Source of the DNA: Tetracentron sinense | Taxonomy: Eukaryota > Streptophyta > Magnoliopsida > Trochodendrales > Trochodendraceae | Direction: 5' to 3' | DNA length: 64,000 bases | NCBI GenBank assembly: GCA_015143295.1 | Contig: CM026571.1 | Location: forward strand, 33,198,505-33,262,504 | In this document: positions 53,877-64,000 of the stretch, one piece after another | How the letters are laid out: every line of letters begins with the position of its first letter | Numbering within the stretch: the stretch's first letter is position 1 | Notes under the pieces: model-generated | The model's database searches: none | Told to the model about the DNA's origin: nothing | The model's input: only the letters and a program-made list of their open reading frames with translations | Program-made: the position numbers and the translations under genes

Positions 53877-54734
53877 ATGAACCCACAGCAGAGAACAAAC
53901 ATGATCAGCTTCCTGAAGAGCTACAGTGATGTCTTTGCCTGGTCATATGTAGGCATGCCGGGCCTGGACCCAGCATTGGTGGTACACAGACTACCCCTAT
54001 ACCTAGAAGTCAGACCAATTAAGCAGAAACTGAGACGAATGAGGCCCGAATGGTCACAGAAGGTCAAAGAAGAGGTAGAGAAGCAGATCAGTGCGGGCTT
54101 CCTGGCAGTAGCAACCTACCCTGAATGGTTAGCTAACATTGTACCGGTACCCAATAAGGACGACAAGGTCCAAATGTGTATTGACTACCAAAATTTGAAC
54201 AAGGTAAGCCCTAAAGACAACTTCTCTCTCCCGCACATCGACATTCTAGTCAATAATACTGCAGGGCATGAGACACTTTCATTCATAGATGGTTTCTCTG
54301 GATACAACCAGATCAGAATGGCAGAAAAAGACATGGAGAAAACCTCATTCATCACACCTTGGGGCACATTCTGCTACAAGGTAATGCCCTTCAGGCTCAA
54401 GAATACAGGGGCAACCTACCAGAGGGCCATGACAGCATTATTCCATGACATGATCCACAAGTTAGTTGAAGTCTATATGGATGACATGATTATCAAATCG
54501 CCTACAGCAAGGCAGCACCCGGAAGACCTGAAGAGACACTGTAACAGACTCAGAGAATTCGGCCTGAGACTGAATCCGGCCAAATGTGTCTTTGGAGCCT
54601 TATTAGGAAAGCTCCTCGGCTTCATAGTCAGGAAAAGAGGCATTGAGATCGATCCAGCCAAAGCCAAGGCTATCATCGAAATACCGACTCCCCAGATTAA
54701 AAAGAAAATCCATGGGTTCCTAGGCAGAATTTAG
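53877..54734 (+). CDS. Reverse transcriptase of F, open for 285 codons
   Basis: Longest Tat frame in the window. FAWSYVGMPGLDP and RRMRPEWSQKVKEEV open the domain. RT motifs follow: IVPVPNKDDKVQMCIDYQNLN, DGFSGYNQI, FCYKVMPFRLKNTGATYQRAM, EVYMDDMIIKSP (YMDD at about 54475-54488) and LLGFIVRKRGIEIDP. A TAG stands at 54732-54734 where the thumb should continue. An isolated domain of a dead element. Confidence 0.85.
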   Translation: MNPQQRTNMISFLKSYSDVFAWSYVGMPGLDPALVVHRLPLYLEVRPIKQKLRRMRPEWSQKVKEEVEKQISAGFLAVATYPEWLANIVPVPNKDDKVQMCIDYQNLNKVSPKDNFSLPHIDILVNNTAGHETLSFIDGFSGYNQIRMAEKDMEKTSFITPWGTFCYKVMPFRLKNTGATYQRAMTALFHDMIHKLVEVYMDDMIIKSPTARQHPEDLKRHCNRLREFGLRLNPAKCVFGALLGKLLGFIVRKRGIEIDPAKAKAIIEIPTPQIKKKIHGFLGRI

Positions 54735-55740
54735 TACATCAGCCGATTCATCTCTCAACTCACTCCAATATGTGAGCTAATTTTCAAGCTTCTCCAGAAG
54801 AACACACCCACAGTCTGGACTATCGAGCGCCAAGAACCCTTTGATAAAATAAAGCAATATCTTCTCCATCTTCTAGTACTTGTGCCTCCTACACTAGGAT
54901 GGCAACTGATACTATACATCTCAATGCAAGAAACCTCCATGGGGTGCGTCTTAGCACAACATGATGAGACAGGCAGAACAAAGCAAGCCATCTACTACAT
55001 CAGTAAGCGCCGGCTAGAATACGAAGAGAGGTACAGCCTGCTCGAGAAAACTTGTCTGGCATTGGTCTGGGTTACTCAGCGACTACGGTATTATCTATTT
55101 TCCTATCCGGCAATTCTGATCTCCCGGATGGACCCACTCAGATACCTACTGGAAAAGCTAGCCACTACCGGGAGGACAGCCCGATGGCTCATGATGTTAT
55201 CTGAATTCCATATCACGTACATGACTCAAAAATTTAATCAAGGGGCAAGCAATTGCAGATCACTTGGCCCACAGTCCAGCACAAGACTATGTTTCAGTAC
55301 ATGATCAATTTTCAGATGAAGCCATCTTGTATGCAGAAGCGGAAGATCAATAATACCTCGATTGGGAGCTATACTTCGACGGAGCCGGTAATAATCATGG
55401 ACACGGGGCAGGAGCAGTCCTGATCTCAACTAAGGGAACACACCTCCCCATCTCAGTCAAGCTACGATTCAAATGTTCAAATAATGAAGCGGAATATGAG
55501 GCGTGCATAGCCGAACTAAAAGAAGCCATGGGCATTGGGATTGAAGAGATAGACGTCTACGGTGACTCATCTTTGGTAATCTGTCAGGCAAATGAATCAT
55601 GGGTCATCCGAGAAGCAAGGCTGGTCCTATACTTGGCCTACCTCAACGTGCTAATCACTTAGTTCAGAAGAATCATATTCAGTCACAGGTCCCAGAACCA
55701 TAACAGATTCGCCGGTGCACTGGCCACTCTCGCCTCCATG
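54735..55740 (+). pseudogene. Dual RNase H of F
   Basis: Ty3-type RNase H (LYISMQETSMGCVLAQHDE...LEKTCLALVWVTQRLRYYL) in 54882-55304, then after a frame break the archaeal-type RNase H with YFDGAGNNHGHGAGAVL, EAEYEACIAELKEA, VYGDSSLVI and a FAGALATLA end (GAL where E has DAL, so a catalytic aspartate is lost). Confirms the Tat lineage. Confidence 0.82.
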
Positions 55741-57037
55741 GTTCAGATTCCCAAGGGAGTCATGCTTTGTCCAATCAAAATACAACAACAGGATCAACTC
55801 GCCAACTGCCTTGAAATCAAAGAAGTATCAAACAACAAGCCTTGGTATACAGACATCAACAAGTACCTCGAGGACGGGACCCTCCCACTCGATGCTACCA
55901 AAACAGATCGCCGAGCAATCAGAAGGCAAGCCATTCAATTTATCCTATTAGGGGGAATCTTGTACAAGATATCACCGTACCTAATCTGGCTCAGATGCCT
56001 TGACACTCGTGAAGTAGCACAGGTAGTCAAGGAAGTTCACAGAGGAACTTGCGGACCATACTTAAACAGGTTGATACTCTCCAAAAAGATACTCAGAGTG
56101 GGCTACTACTGGTCTACAATGGAATTTGACTGTTGCCAGCATGTATAGAAGTTCCACCAGTGCCAAATCTATGCCGACAGAATCAATGCACCGCCAACCA
56201 GGTTGCACAACCTCATTGCTCTTTGGCCATTCTCAGCTTGGGGGATCAACGTCATCGGACCCATAGCTCCGAAAGCATCAAATGGATATCGATTCATCCT
56301 GATTGTAATCGATTACTTCACCAAATGGGTCGAGGCAGTCTCTTATGCCAACGTCACAGCCTCAGTAGTTCAGCATTTTCTAAAAAGGGACATCATTTAC
56401 CGGTACGGTATCCCGTTTGAAATTGTAACAGACAATGTTCTCAACTTCTATAACAAGGGGATGATAGATCTTTGCTAAAAATTCAAGATACAGCATCACA
56501 ACTCCACGCCATACAGGCCTCAGATCAATGGTACAGTAGAAGCCGCCAACAAGAATATGAAGAAAATCATAGAAAAGATAGCAACCAACTACTCTACCTG
56601 GAATGAGATGCTCCCATATGCACTCATGGCCTACAAAATGCCCATCTAACCTTTAACTAGGGCAACACCATTTTCTCTGGCCTATGGTATGGAAGCAGTC
56701 CTCCCTATTGAAGTAGAAATTCCATCACTCTAAGTGTTAATGGAAGCAGAAGTCTCAAAAGTAGAATGAGCACAGACTTGGTACGATTAGTTGAATCTGA
56801 TTGAAGAGCGGTGACTGAAATCCATCAACCATTCTCAGGCCTATCAAAAGCACATGGATAGGGCATTCAACAAGAAGGTCAAGCCTCGAAGCATTGAAAA
56901 CGGTGACCTGGTTCTCTAGAAAATGTTGCCAAACCATCCTGACCCAAGGGGTAAATTCACACCCAACTACAAAGGCCCATACATCATCCGAGACAAATTC
57001 TCCAGTGGTGCCCTTCGACTCAAACATATGGATGATG
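55741..57037 (+). pseudogene. Integrase of F
   Basis: Finger EVHRGTCGPY...KFHQCQIY (first cysteine replaced by F), core WGINVIGPI (first catalytic D replaced by N), then EIVTDNVLNF and NGTVEAANKNMKKII. Several stops. The C-terminal LDPRGKF-like region ends at 57037 where LTR G starts. Confidence 0.83.
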
Positions 57038-58860
57038 TGTTGGCCAGGAAATGACCCTAAAGGGGGGGTGAATAGGGTCTATGACAGATTTAAATTTTAT
57101 GAACAATAAGTTCAAGATACGGAATAAAATAAAAATATAGCAAGCAATAGAAATATTGTAAGAGAAAGAGAGAAGAGATAAAGAGAGTGCAAACTCAGGA
57201 TTTGTTCACGAGGTTCAGCAAACTGGCCTACTCCCCACCTCAGCTTCCAGCTAGAGGATTCACTACGATTCCTTATTCGCACAAACTCCTTCACTGGTGG
57301 AGTCCAAACCTTTACAATCTCTCTTACAGGTCAAGATATTACCTTTACAAGCTCTCATTTAGGCTGAGCTAAAACCTCTCAAGAGCACTACCTTCTCTTG
57401 ATAAAACTGAAGCAACAGCTTCAGTGCAAGAATCCAAGATTCTTGTCTAACCTCAATAAATGAGTTTGGATTTGAAAATATGAAATAAAGGTGCAAAGTC
57501 CATGTTTTTTTTGTCTTGGCATATTCCAGTGTCAAAACAAGTGAGTCTAGGTGTGTATCTTGTGTCTTTTCCGTCAAGCATCCGCAAACAAGTGAAATTG
57601 AAGACCATTGAAGACTCGGTTGATCATTTCCTTCATAGGATGGTAAGTGACCTAGATACCATGCTACCATAGGTGGGAATTGACTTAGAATAAACCTAAC
57701 ATGATACCTTAGGTGGTAAGTGACCTAGACTAATCATACAGACCCTAGGTGATTAGATATGCAGTGCAAAATAAGCTAAAAATTCTGAAATTTTCCAAAA
57801 AACCAAGGTTACTTGTAGGTGGCATATTTCTCAAACCGTAGCTCCAATTTTGCTCTATAATATATCAAATCAATCATGTCGAAAAGAGCTACAACTTTTG
57901 TGAAGGATATGAGAGCCAAAAATGAATTTTTAAAATTGGATTTGCACCTCAAGGTCGACCCTGACCACTTAGGGTTGACCCTGAGTATAAAAAATAATGT
58001 ATGGGAAAATTAGGCAGAAAGCAAGAAATTCCAGGGTCGACCCTGGAAGACCTTTTGGTTGATCGAAGTGAGACTATGGGTTGACCCAAGTGACTCCCAG
58101 GGTCGACCCTGATATGAAAATTTTGCCTATACGGTTTTTTCTTGCCTTCTTTGGTTTTTAAGCCTTTTAGCAACTTCTAAACATGGTTTTCACTTCCCTA
58201 TATATTGTGAACCCCTCTAGTTCATGGAGAATAACTTTGGGAGATGATTCAGAGGGTTTTTACATATCTCTAGAGTTCATAAAAGCTCTAATTCTTATTG
58301 TCTCTCCTCCTCTTTGATTGATGCTTTCAACCTAGAGTTTGCAACCCTAAAGCCTCATACTTGCTTGTTTGGACTTGTCCATTGAGGGAGTCCATCTAGC
58401 TTTTGATTTTTATAAAATCATCAATCCGTTCTGGATAGACCAACTTGGCTGGAGCGTTTTGGAGCCTTTGTAAAGGAGATCGATCCGAGACGGATTGTGG
58501 ATGTGTGATTTAGTCAGTGGAATCCGAAGTCATCATTGACGGAGATCGATTGGAAGGTCGTGGATTGTTTTCGAGACACAAAGAGAAGTACAAGCGGCTG
58601 CGGTTGATCACGGGACTTATGAGTACATGATAACTTTTCAAGGGTGGAGGACTAAGAACTGAAGGATCGAAGTGTCGAGTTCGAAGGAGTCAAGTTCGAG
58701 TCTTGTAAGTTCTTGTTTACTTTGTCTTAGTGGATTCTCATGGCTGGACTAGGTCCCACGGTTTTTCTCGGAAGGGTTTCCACGTAAAAATCCTTGTGTT
58801 GTGGTTTGCTTGGTTTTCTATTTTCCACACTTAAAGTACATCATCCCGTAATTCATAACT
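57038..58860 (+). mobile_element. Copia-type LTR G
   Basis: It starts TGTTGGCCAGGAAATGACC, followed by a G-run and TGAATAGGG, a beginning common in plant copia LTRs. U5-like words (GGTTTTTCTCGGAAGGGTTTCCACG...TTTTCCACACTTAAAGTACATC) lie near 58760-58840. The right edge is not exact. No PBS follows, so it is a solo or 3' LTR. Confidence 0.55.
57951..58205 (+). promoter_or_regulatory. U3 of G: CAGGGTCGACCCTGG array and TATA box
   Basis: Words at about 57951-58110: AGGTCGACCCTGA, AGGGTTGACCCTGA, CAGGGTCGACCCTGG, GGTTGATC, GGGTTGACCC, CAGGGTCGACCCTGA. TATA box CTATATATT at 58198-58206, some 90 bases beyond the last copy. Confidence 0.68.
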
Positions 58861-59940
58861 TAATTGTTAAAACATCAAAAAGGGTAGATAGACTTATAGG
58901 AAGCCCTAACCATCCCCTTGACTTTGTGAGTTCTCAACTCAAGCCTTAGATTTGAGGTTCACCAAATTGATTTTTCAAAAGGCTCCTTGAATGACCTGGA
59001 TAGCAGTGAAATACAAACTCTAATAAAGTCTCTCAAAAGAAATTGGAGTTGAATGAGTTCAAGAGTGATTTGGGGATTTTCTATGTATGTGAGTGAGTGA
59101 GAATCAAAAGCAATGAATGAGTGATCAATAGAAGTTATTGTTGTGATAAAGAGTTGTAGTTAGTTCATAAATGAACTCCTTTTATAGCATTTGATCCAAT
59201 AAAGTTGTTGAAGGTTTATTAAATGCTCTTTGGTCTGTTGAAAACTAGCCATTATAGCAAGTTTTTAGTTTCAGACATGAATTCGTCAACGAAGTGGAGT
59301 TCCCACTTAAGTTCATCACCGAATTTCAGAAGATAGAATGCAATTTTAAAAATACTGTAATGATTTCATCGCCGAATTCAATTTCCCTTGAGAATTCGTT
59401 GACGAATTCAGATTAATTTTTCTAAAATCAGTCTGGGATCAGACCAAAGTAATGGAATTGATTTCCTAGGTCAATTAGCTATATTTTAACATGATTTTAT
59501 GATCCCTTAAGGCCTTAGAAAGATTTCCATAAAATGTCCTAGGCTCCTATGGTCAATCTATGATCTTGAGCTTTTCAACTTACCATACTTTTGAGGACTT
59601 CTTACATAAGTCCTAGGTACTCTAAAAAATTAAGAAAAATTTCATTTGAAGCTACTTGAGAGTTGATCATTTCTTGTCTTGGGTCTTGTATTTTGTCTTT
59701 GTCTTTAATGAACCCGACTTGGACTATGGTCTTATCTTGGATCTTCATCTTGTATACAATGAGTTGAACTTTCTCTTGGGTAAACTTTCATCCTTTCTCA
59801 TGATTGAAATGCTATCAACTTTGTATTCTGAAAAGTTCAAGCACTTAAACATTATCATTAGTACCAAATATATTCATTTCATTATTATGTTATTATCAAA
59901 ATTATTAGGGGTACCCATGGTTGTAACCCTGAGACTAACA
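58861..59940 (-). mobile_element. 3' LTR of Sirevirus H
   Basis: On the minus strand it starts TGTTAGTCTCAGGG at 59940, next to the tract AAAAAGGGGGAGAT. Length is about 1 kb; the left edge is not exact. TATA box CTATAAAAGG at 59180-59187 (minus). Confidence 0.65.
59180..59412 (-). promoter_or_regulatory. U3 of H: GAATTCGTCGACGAATTC-type boxes and TATA
   Basis: Four boxes at about 59279-59412 vary around TTCGTCGACGAA: GAATTCGTCAACGAA, GTTCATCACCGAATTT, TTTCATCGCCGAATTC and GAATTCGTTGACGAATTC. The TATA box is about 90 bases downstream on the minus strand (59180-59187). Confidence 0.68.
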
Positions 59941-59957
59941 ATCTCCCCCTTTTTGAT
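59941..59957 (-). other. Polypurine tract of H
   Basis: The minus strand reads CATCAAAAAGGGGGAGAT against the LTR start. This tract is typical of Sireviruses. Confidence 0.85.
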
Positions 59958-60136
59958 GATGACATAACAATATAATGAAATGGGGTTCAGCTCCCCCTCA
60001 CAACATGCTTTTCATTAAGACTGTTGAAGAAAGCTCCCCTTAAACATATGCATTTAAAAAAATAATCAAAATTGTTGCTTGGATGCATATTTTAGATGTT
60101 TTATAAGACATATCACCATGTTAAAATATCAAGAGA

Positions 60137-60650
60137 AGTTCCACTAGGGCTGTCAATGGACCGGATCATGATCCGGATCCGATCCGATTAGCTGGACTTT
60201 GGACCCTATATGTGATCCGTCGGATCGGATTCGGATCGGATCGGTGGAATCCGATTATAATCGGATCGGATCTGGATATAGGGTGATCCGATCCGATTAA
60301 AATCCGATCCGATAATAATAATAATTTTTAATTATTTTAAATATATTATTTAGATTTTCTATGTATAAAATATTAATTTTTAAAAAAATTAACATTAATT
60401 AGTATTAATTAAGGTTTTATTAGATTTTTTATTATTAAAATAGATTTTTTTTTTTTTAAATAACCTTACTCGGACCGGATCGGATCGGATTCGGATTGGA
60501 CGATATATAATCGGATCGGATTCGGATCGGTTACTTCATGATCCGACGGATCTCGGATCGGATTCGGATCAGTCGGATTCTTAATCGGATCGGATTCGGA
60601 TCTAGGCAGATCCGGTCCGAATCCGATCCGTTGACAGCCCTAAGTTCCAC
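60137..60650. mobile_element. hAT-type MITE (498 bp) with 8-bp TSD
   Basis: Terminal inverted repeats TAGGGCTGTCAA(T/C)GG start at 60145 and end at 60642. AGTTCCAC is repeated at 60137-60144 and 60643-60650; 8-bp duplications are typical of hAT. Subterminal parts are packed with (G)GATCGGATTC on the right and its complement on the left, so the element folds back. The centre (about 60310-60465) is AT-rich. No transposase. It sits in the 3' untranslated region of H. Confidence 0.92.
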
Positions 60651-60962
60651 AAAGGTAAGTATCAAACTTAATTTTTATTCATAACAAATTGGATTAAGAT
60701 AGATTAATCAGAGATAAAGAGTTGATCAAATTGTATTGTGAATCAAAAGAAGTTCCATGTATTTGAATAAGTTATTAATTTTGAACAACCAAGAGAAATT
60801 TCACAAAGTTAGATAAATAAAAAGCATTTTTGTATATACTGCCAAAGACGCAAAAAATGGGGATAAACAAGATTTCATTCATTCAATCAAAAAATTTCAT
60901 TACATTCTATATTCCTCCCCCTATGGCAACATCAAACAAGAAGGAAAGCACAAAAAAAAAGG
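60651..60962 (-). other. 3' untranslated region of H
   Basis: AT-rich, no coding frame or repeat seen besides the MITE to its left. Confidence 0.6.
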
Positions 60963-62965
60963 CTACAGTCCATCTTTCTTCTGTTTCTTCAAGAGATCTG
61001 TAACTTTCTTAAAGATATCTTCTGAGGGACCAGCTTCTTTTTCTTGAGTCTCCTTGTTTTCTTGCACTGCCTCTTCTTCATCTGGATCTTCATCTCCACC
61101 CAAGCTGCTGCTACTAGATATTTCATTTGAAGAGGGAGGAGAGGAGTGAAGTTTGGAGGATTTTGGAGGTTTGGTCTTGACAACTTGAAATGATTGGTTC
61201 TTCAATTTTGAGACTTCAAGCTTGAGATGGTTCACATCTTTTGCCATTTGAACCATCACAGGGCGTGTTGTCCAAGATGGGAGGACATCTTCTCAACAAT
61301 GGGTCCTTGGCTCTTAAGATGCTTCTCAGAAACTTCAATCTTCCCTTTCATCGTTGAAATTAGTCCATGAAGCTCAATTGCTTGCTCAGAAGCATCAATG
61401 GATTTTCTCTTAATAAGGCCTAAAGCTGAGTCCACCCTATTTTTGGTGACATCTAGGGAATCTTCAATTGCAGCTAGCCTTGGCTCCACAGATTCTGTCA
61501 AGGTCTGCACTTCCTTAGGGATGTTGACCATCCCAGTCTCAAGAGCTGAAAATCTGGTAGAAGTAGATGACTGGAGGCTCTGGAAGCACTCCCTAGACTC
61601 TGACCGAATGGCAACAATGCTTGCCCTGGTCTCAGCTATGAAAGAGAGCATAGAGGCTCTCATCTCCTCCTGAAAAGCCTGTTGGCTCATCCTCATCTCC
61701 AGCTGAAAGTGCTCCAAACTAGAGGAAATGGAGGCAATCTATCCTGTCATGATGCTCAACTGCTCCTATGATGCAGCTGGCCTGCTGGGCACCTCATAAA
61801 ACTGACCAAGGTCCACAAAGTGAGGAGACACCTGTCTATGAGAGCTTCCGGAATCTCTCTAGCATCCACAAAGTCTGACCAGTCGTGCATCTCATCCCTA
61901 GGGTGCTGCTCACCCTGAGGGTCCTCAGCTGGGACTGAAACTGGTTGTTGCTCAGCCTAGTGCTCCTCTGCTGGTGCTACTGAAGTGGAAGGGACAGAAG
62001 GAGTAGGAACAGAAGTAAGGATGGATGGAGTAGAATCTGAGACAGGAGGAGGTATGGAAGTAGTAGAGGAAGGAAGAGTGGAGGACTAAGAGGCAGAGGG
62101 TTTGGGAGTCCAAACATTTTGGGTTTCATTCCAAATATAGCCCATTCTTTGAATAGTTGTCTTGCTATATATGGAGTCGTCTGCAATGACAAAATCTGTT
62201 TGGGAAGAGAAAGGGACATTGAAATATCTAAAGATTTTTGTTAGGGCTTGACCAAAATAAAGACACCCTGATTTCCTTTTAAAGGCATCATCCATACAGT
62301 GGACAATGATGTAAGATAAATCTATGGGTGTGGAGGTCAAAATACACCACATAAGAAAGACATCGAAATAAGTGAGATACCCTCTACACCAGCCCTTGGC
62401 ACTAAATTATAGGTTATGATATGGTGGATGAGTCTAGATGTGAGTGTAAGGTCTTTAACCTTGGGTTGAAAAGGGGTGGTAAAACCTTGGCTAATGCACA
62501 TCATTTTTAGTGCTTCTACTACATCAAACCCTTCATGCTTAGTCCACTGACCATTTACACAGGTCTGAAGATTGCACTGAGGTATTCTTAGATGAAAAGA
62601 AATGTTCTTCCCTAAGACAAAAGAGGTTATGAGAGATTTAGATTGGTCGAAATAAAGTGAGTGTAGAACAATCTAACTAACTCAGGAAACATGATTCCGT
62701 TGGATTCTAAAAAAGAGTCCCATTTAAGGGCAAAAAAGAGGGTTTTTATTGGTTTTAAACCGAAAGCAGAGAGATTTAGGAAGTTGACCACTTTACCATA
62801 GAGAGGAGAATGAGGGAGAAATTTATCCTTGAACAGCTTCTCGTATTTGGCTTCCTTGAATTTGACTAGTACTAGCGCTGAGCTCGTAGCAGGTTCCTTC
62901 CCCTTGTCAGTTCTAGATTTCTTCCTTGGCAGCTCTACTGAGGCATTCTTTATCTTGGGAGGCAT
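60963..62965 (-). pseudogene. Env-like ORF of Sirevirus H
   Basis: Sireviruses carry an extra ORF, called env-like, after pol. The ATG at 62965 starts MPPKIKNASVELPRKKSRTDKGKE, a basic N-terminus. Next is a conserved-looking block (AKYEKLFKDKFLPHS...ALKWDSFLES) to 62627, then pieces in other frames (YFGQALTKIFRYFN at 62086-62352). The C-terminal half (60963-61717) is a long likely coiled coil (MRMSQQAFQEEMRAS...), then an S/E/D-rich tail. At least three breaks. No clear signal peptide or membrane anchor, so the env name is by position only. Confidence 0.7.
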
Positions 62966-63084
62966 GTTTACAGATTAAGGTTTGATTTTGGAAGGGTTTG
63001 GAGTGGATTTTGGTGAAGAAGCAATGAAACAGGAGCTTGGAGGGAAAAACTAGGTTAGAAATGAAAAATCAGATTTGGGGTTTT

Positions 63085-63320
63085 TATTTATACCCACGAC
63101 CTATTTCATCACCGAATTGAGCTTTAGCCCAGATTTCGTTGCCGAAATCAAGTCAGGAAACTTACTAATTTCATTTTTGGATGGACTTCGTCAATGAAAT
63201 GGATGAACCATTTCAATTCATCCCCAAAATGAGTACAGAAAACATTCTATTTTCATATAAATTCATTGAATTGTCGCCGAAATCAAATTCTAGACTGAAT
63301 TCGTCGCCGAATTCAGTACT
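63085..63320 (-). promoter_or_regulatory. Putative internal promoter of the env-like ORF
   Basis: Six boxes of the LTR type (for example TTCGGCGACGAATTC, TTTCGGCAACGAAATC, AATTCGGTGATGAAAT on the minus strand) lie at about 63105-63320. A TATA box GGGTATAAATA follows at 63085-63095. The env-like ATG is 120 bases downstream. Same order and boxes as in the LTR. Confidence 0.55.
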
Positions 63321-63498
63321 GAATTTGAAGAAATAATTTCTCTTAGATTTTTCAACTATTTTTCTTCCAATTAATGATTCTTTTAAGCATCCAAAGGCAT
63401 CATTATTCAAATTAAATTCAGAAAAAAAAAAATGAACAAATTTAAAGCACATTAATTCATATTTTTTCATTTTTAATTACATGAATTCCTAGACATGA
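63321..63498. other. Spacer between pol and the env promoter of H
   Basis: AT-rich spacer of about 180 bases without features. Confidence 0.5.
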
Positions 63499-64000
63499 TT
63501 AGTTTAGCTCATTTAGACTAGCCATACCCAATTCTCTTCTCAAAACACTAAACCTATCAAATTGAAAGGGTTTAGTAAAAATATCAGCAAGCTAATTAAT
63601 TGTATCCACAAACTCCAAGATAACATTTCCATTTTGCACATGATCTCTTATAAAATGATATCTTATTTCTATGTATTTAGTTCTTGAGTGATGAATGAGA
63701 TTTTTAGTCATACAAATTGTACTTGTATTATCACACTTAATAGGAATTTTAGTGTAGATTAGTTTGAAGTCTTCTAGCTGTTGTTTCATATACAAAGTTT
63801 GAGCACAACAAAATCCAACTACCATATATTCAGCCTCAGTTGTGGATAAGGCCACTGAATTTTGTTTCTTACTAAACCATGAAACAAGAGAATGTCCTAA
63901 GAAGTAATAAGTTCCACTAGTGCTTTTTCTATCCACTTTGCGTCCAACAAAGTCTACATCTGAATAGCTTATTAAGTCTAGATTCGTGTCTTTACGATAC
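63499..64000 (-). CDS. pol: Pol C-terminus of Sirevirus H (copia RNase H), partial
   Basis: Copia-type RNase H: YSDVDFVG, DRKSTSGTYYFLG, SKKQNSVALSTTEAEYM, CDNTSTICMTKN and YIEIRYHFIRDHV, then LADIFTKP and the pol end LGMASLNELN at 63499-63501. A TAG at about 63592-63594 precedes LADIFTKP where CAG or CAA is usual. The gene runs out of the window to the right. Acidic positions of the first motifs are kept. Confidence 0.85.

Larger units (their letters stand above)
51470..57037 (+). mobile_element. 5'-truncated Tat-lineage element F
   Basis: Plus-strand homologue of E, beginning inside the gag tail (NADQHCTFHRGPGHSTDYC) and ending inside the integrase C-terminus (SSGALRLKHMDD), where LTR G begins. 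Gene order equals E. No LTR of its own is in the window. It is close to E in sequence but not a copy of it. Confidence 0.87.

Noticed and set aside
57038-57070. Polypurine tract and LTR start at TGAATAGGG (57070)
   Set aside because: TGTTGGCC at 57038 directly follows broken F sequence, so the LTR starts there and the G-run is inside it.

Overview
The window is repeat-rich nuclear DNA of a flowering plant; the species cannot be told from the sequence. Almost all of it is LTR retrotransposons inserted into one another. I see no intact cellular gene, tRNA, rRNA or CRISPR array. The lineages recognised are Ty3-gypsy Tekay/Del chromoviruses, Athila, Tat/Ogre with two RNase H domains, and Ty1-copia Sirevirus. 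All protein genes carry stops or frameshifts, but one Tekay element is nearly complete.

Layout, left half: a six-level nest read from exact boundaries and target-site duplications (TSDs). A Tekay relic (D: 25903-27219 and 47910-48452, minus) is interrupted by the LTR of element C (266-2295 and 25653-25902, minus). C holds a solo Tekay-type LTR, S1 (2296-2362 plus 23948-25647, plus strand, TSD CTAAC). S1 holds an Athila element (2363-23947, minus). The Athila 3' LTR holds solo LTR S2 (3152-15140, plus, TSD GTTCC). S2 holds a young Tekay element A (3961-13813, minus, TSD CTCAC).

Layout, right half: D's gag is split a second time by a Tat/Ogre element E (27225-47904, minus, TSD GTACC). E's left LTR contains solo LTR S3 (27961-31662, plus, TSD GTTGC). 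Then follow a truncated Tekay-type LTR (48453-49159, plus), about 1.2 kb of unassigned DNA, another Tekay-type LTR piece (50341-51469, minus), a 5'-truncated Tat element F (51470-57037, plus), a copia-type LTR G (from 57038), and the 3' half of a Sirevirus H (about 58861-64000, minus) carrying a hAT-type MITE (60145-60642).

How parts work together and what stands out: (1) Four different Tekay-type LTR families carry a short, frame-conserved acidic reading frame (MSAG...PWVEEEY...WPYLDYC-stop) about 0.4 kb from the LTR end, just after a conserved hairpin; codon differences there are largely synonymous. (2) Nearly every LTR family here, and the env-like gene of H, has its own palindromic word repeated several times, mostly within about 50-300 bp upstream of a TATA-like box. 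(3) Tekay elements A and D share a 132/137-bp GT-AG intron between gag and protease; splicing joins gag to pol in frame, non-splicing ends gag. (4) The env-like gene of H has its own TATA box and repeats the LTR's palindromic boxes. (5) The 3' region of E has an array complementary to its own primer-binding site. Lineage calls rest on motifs read by eye.
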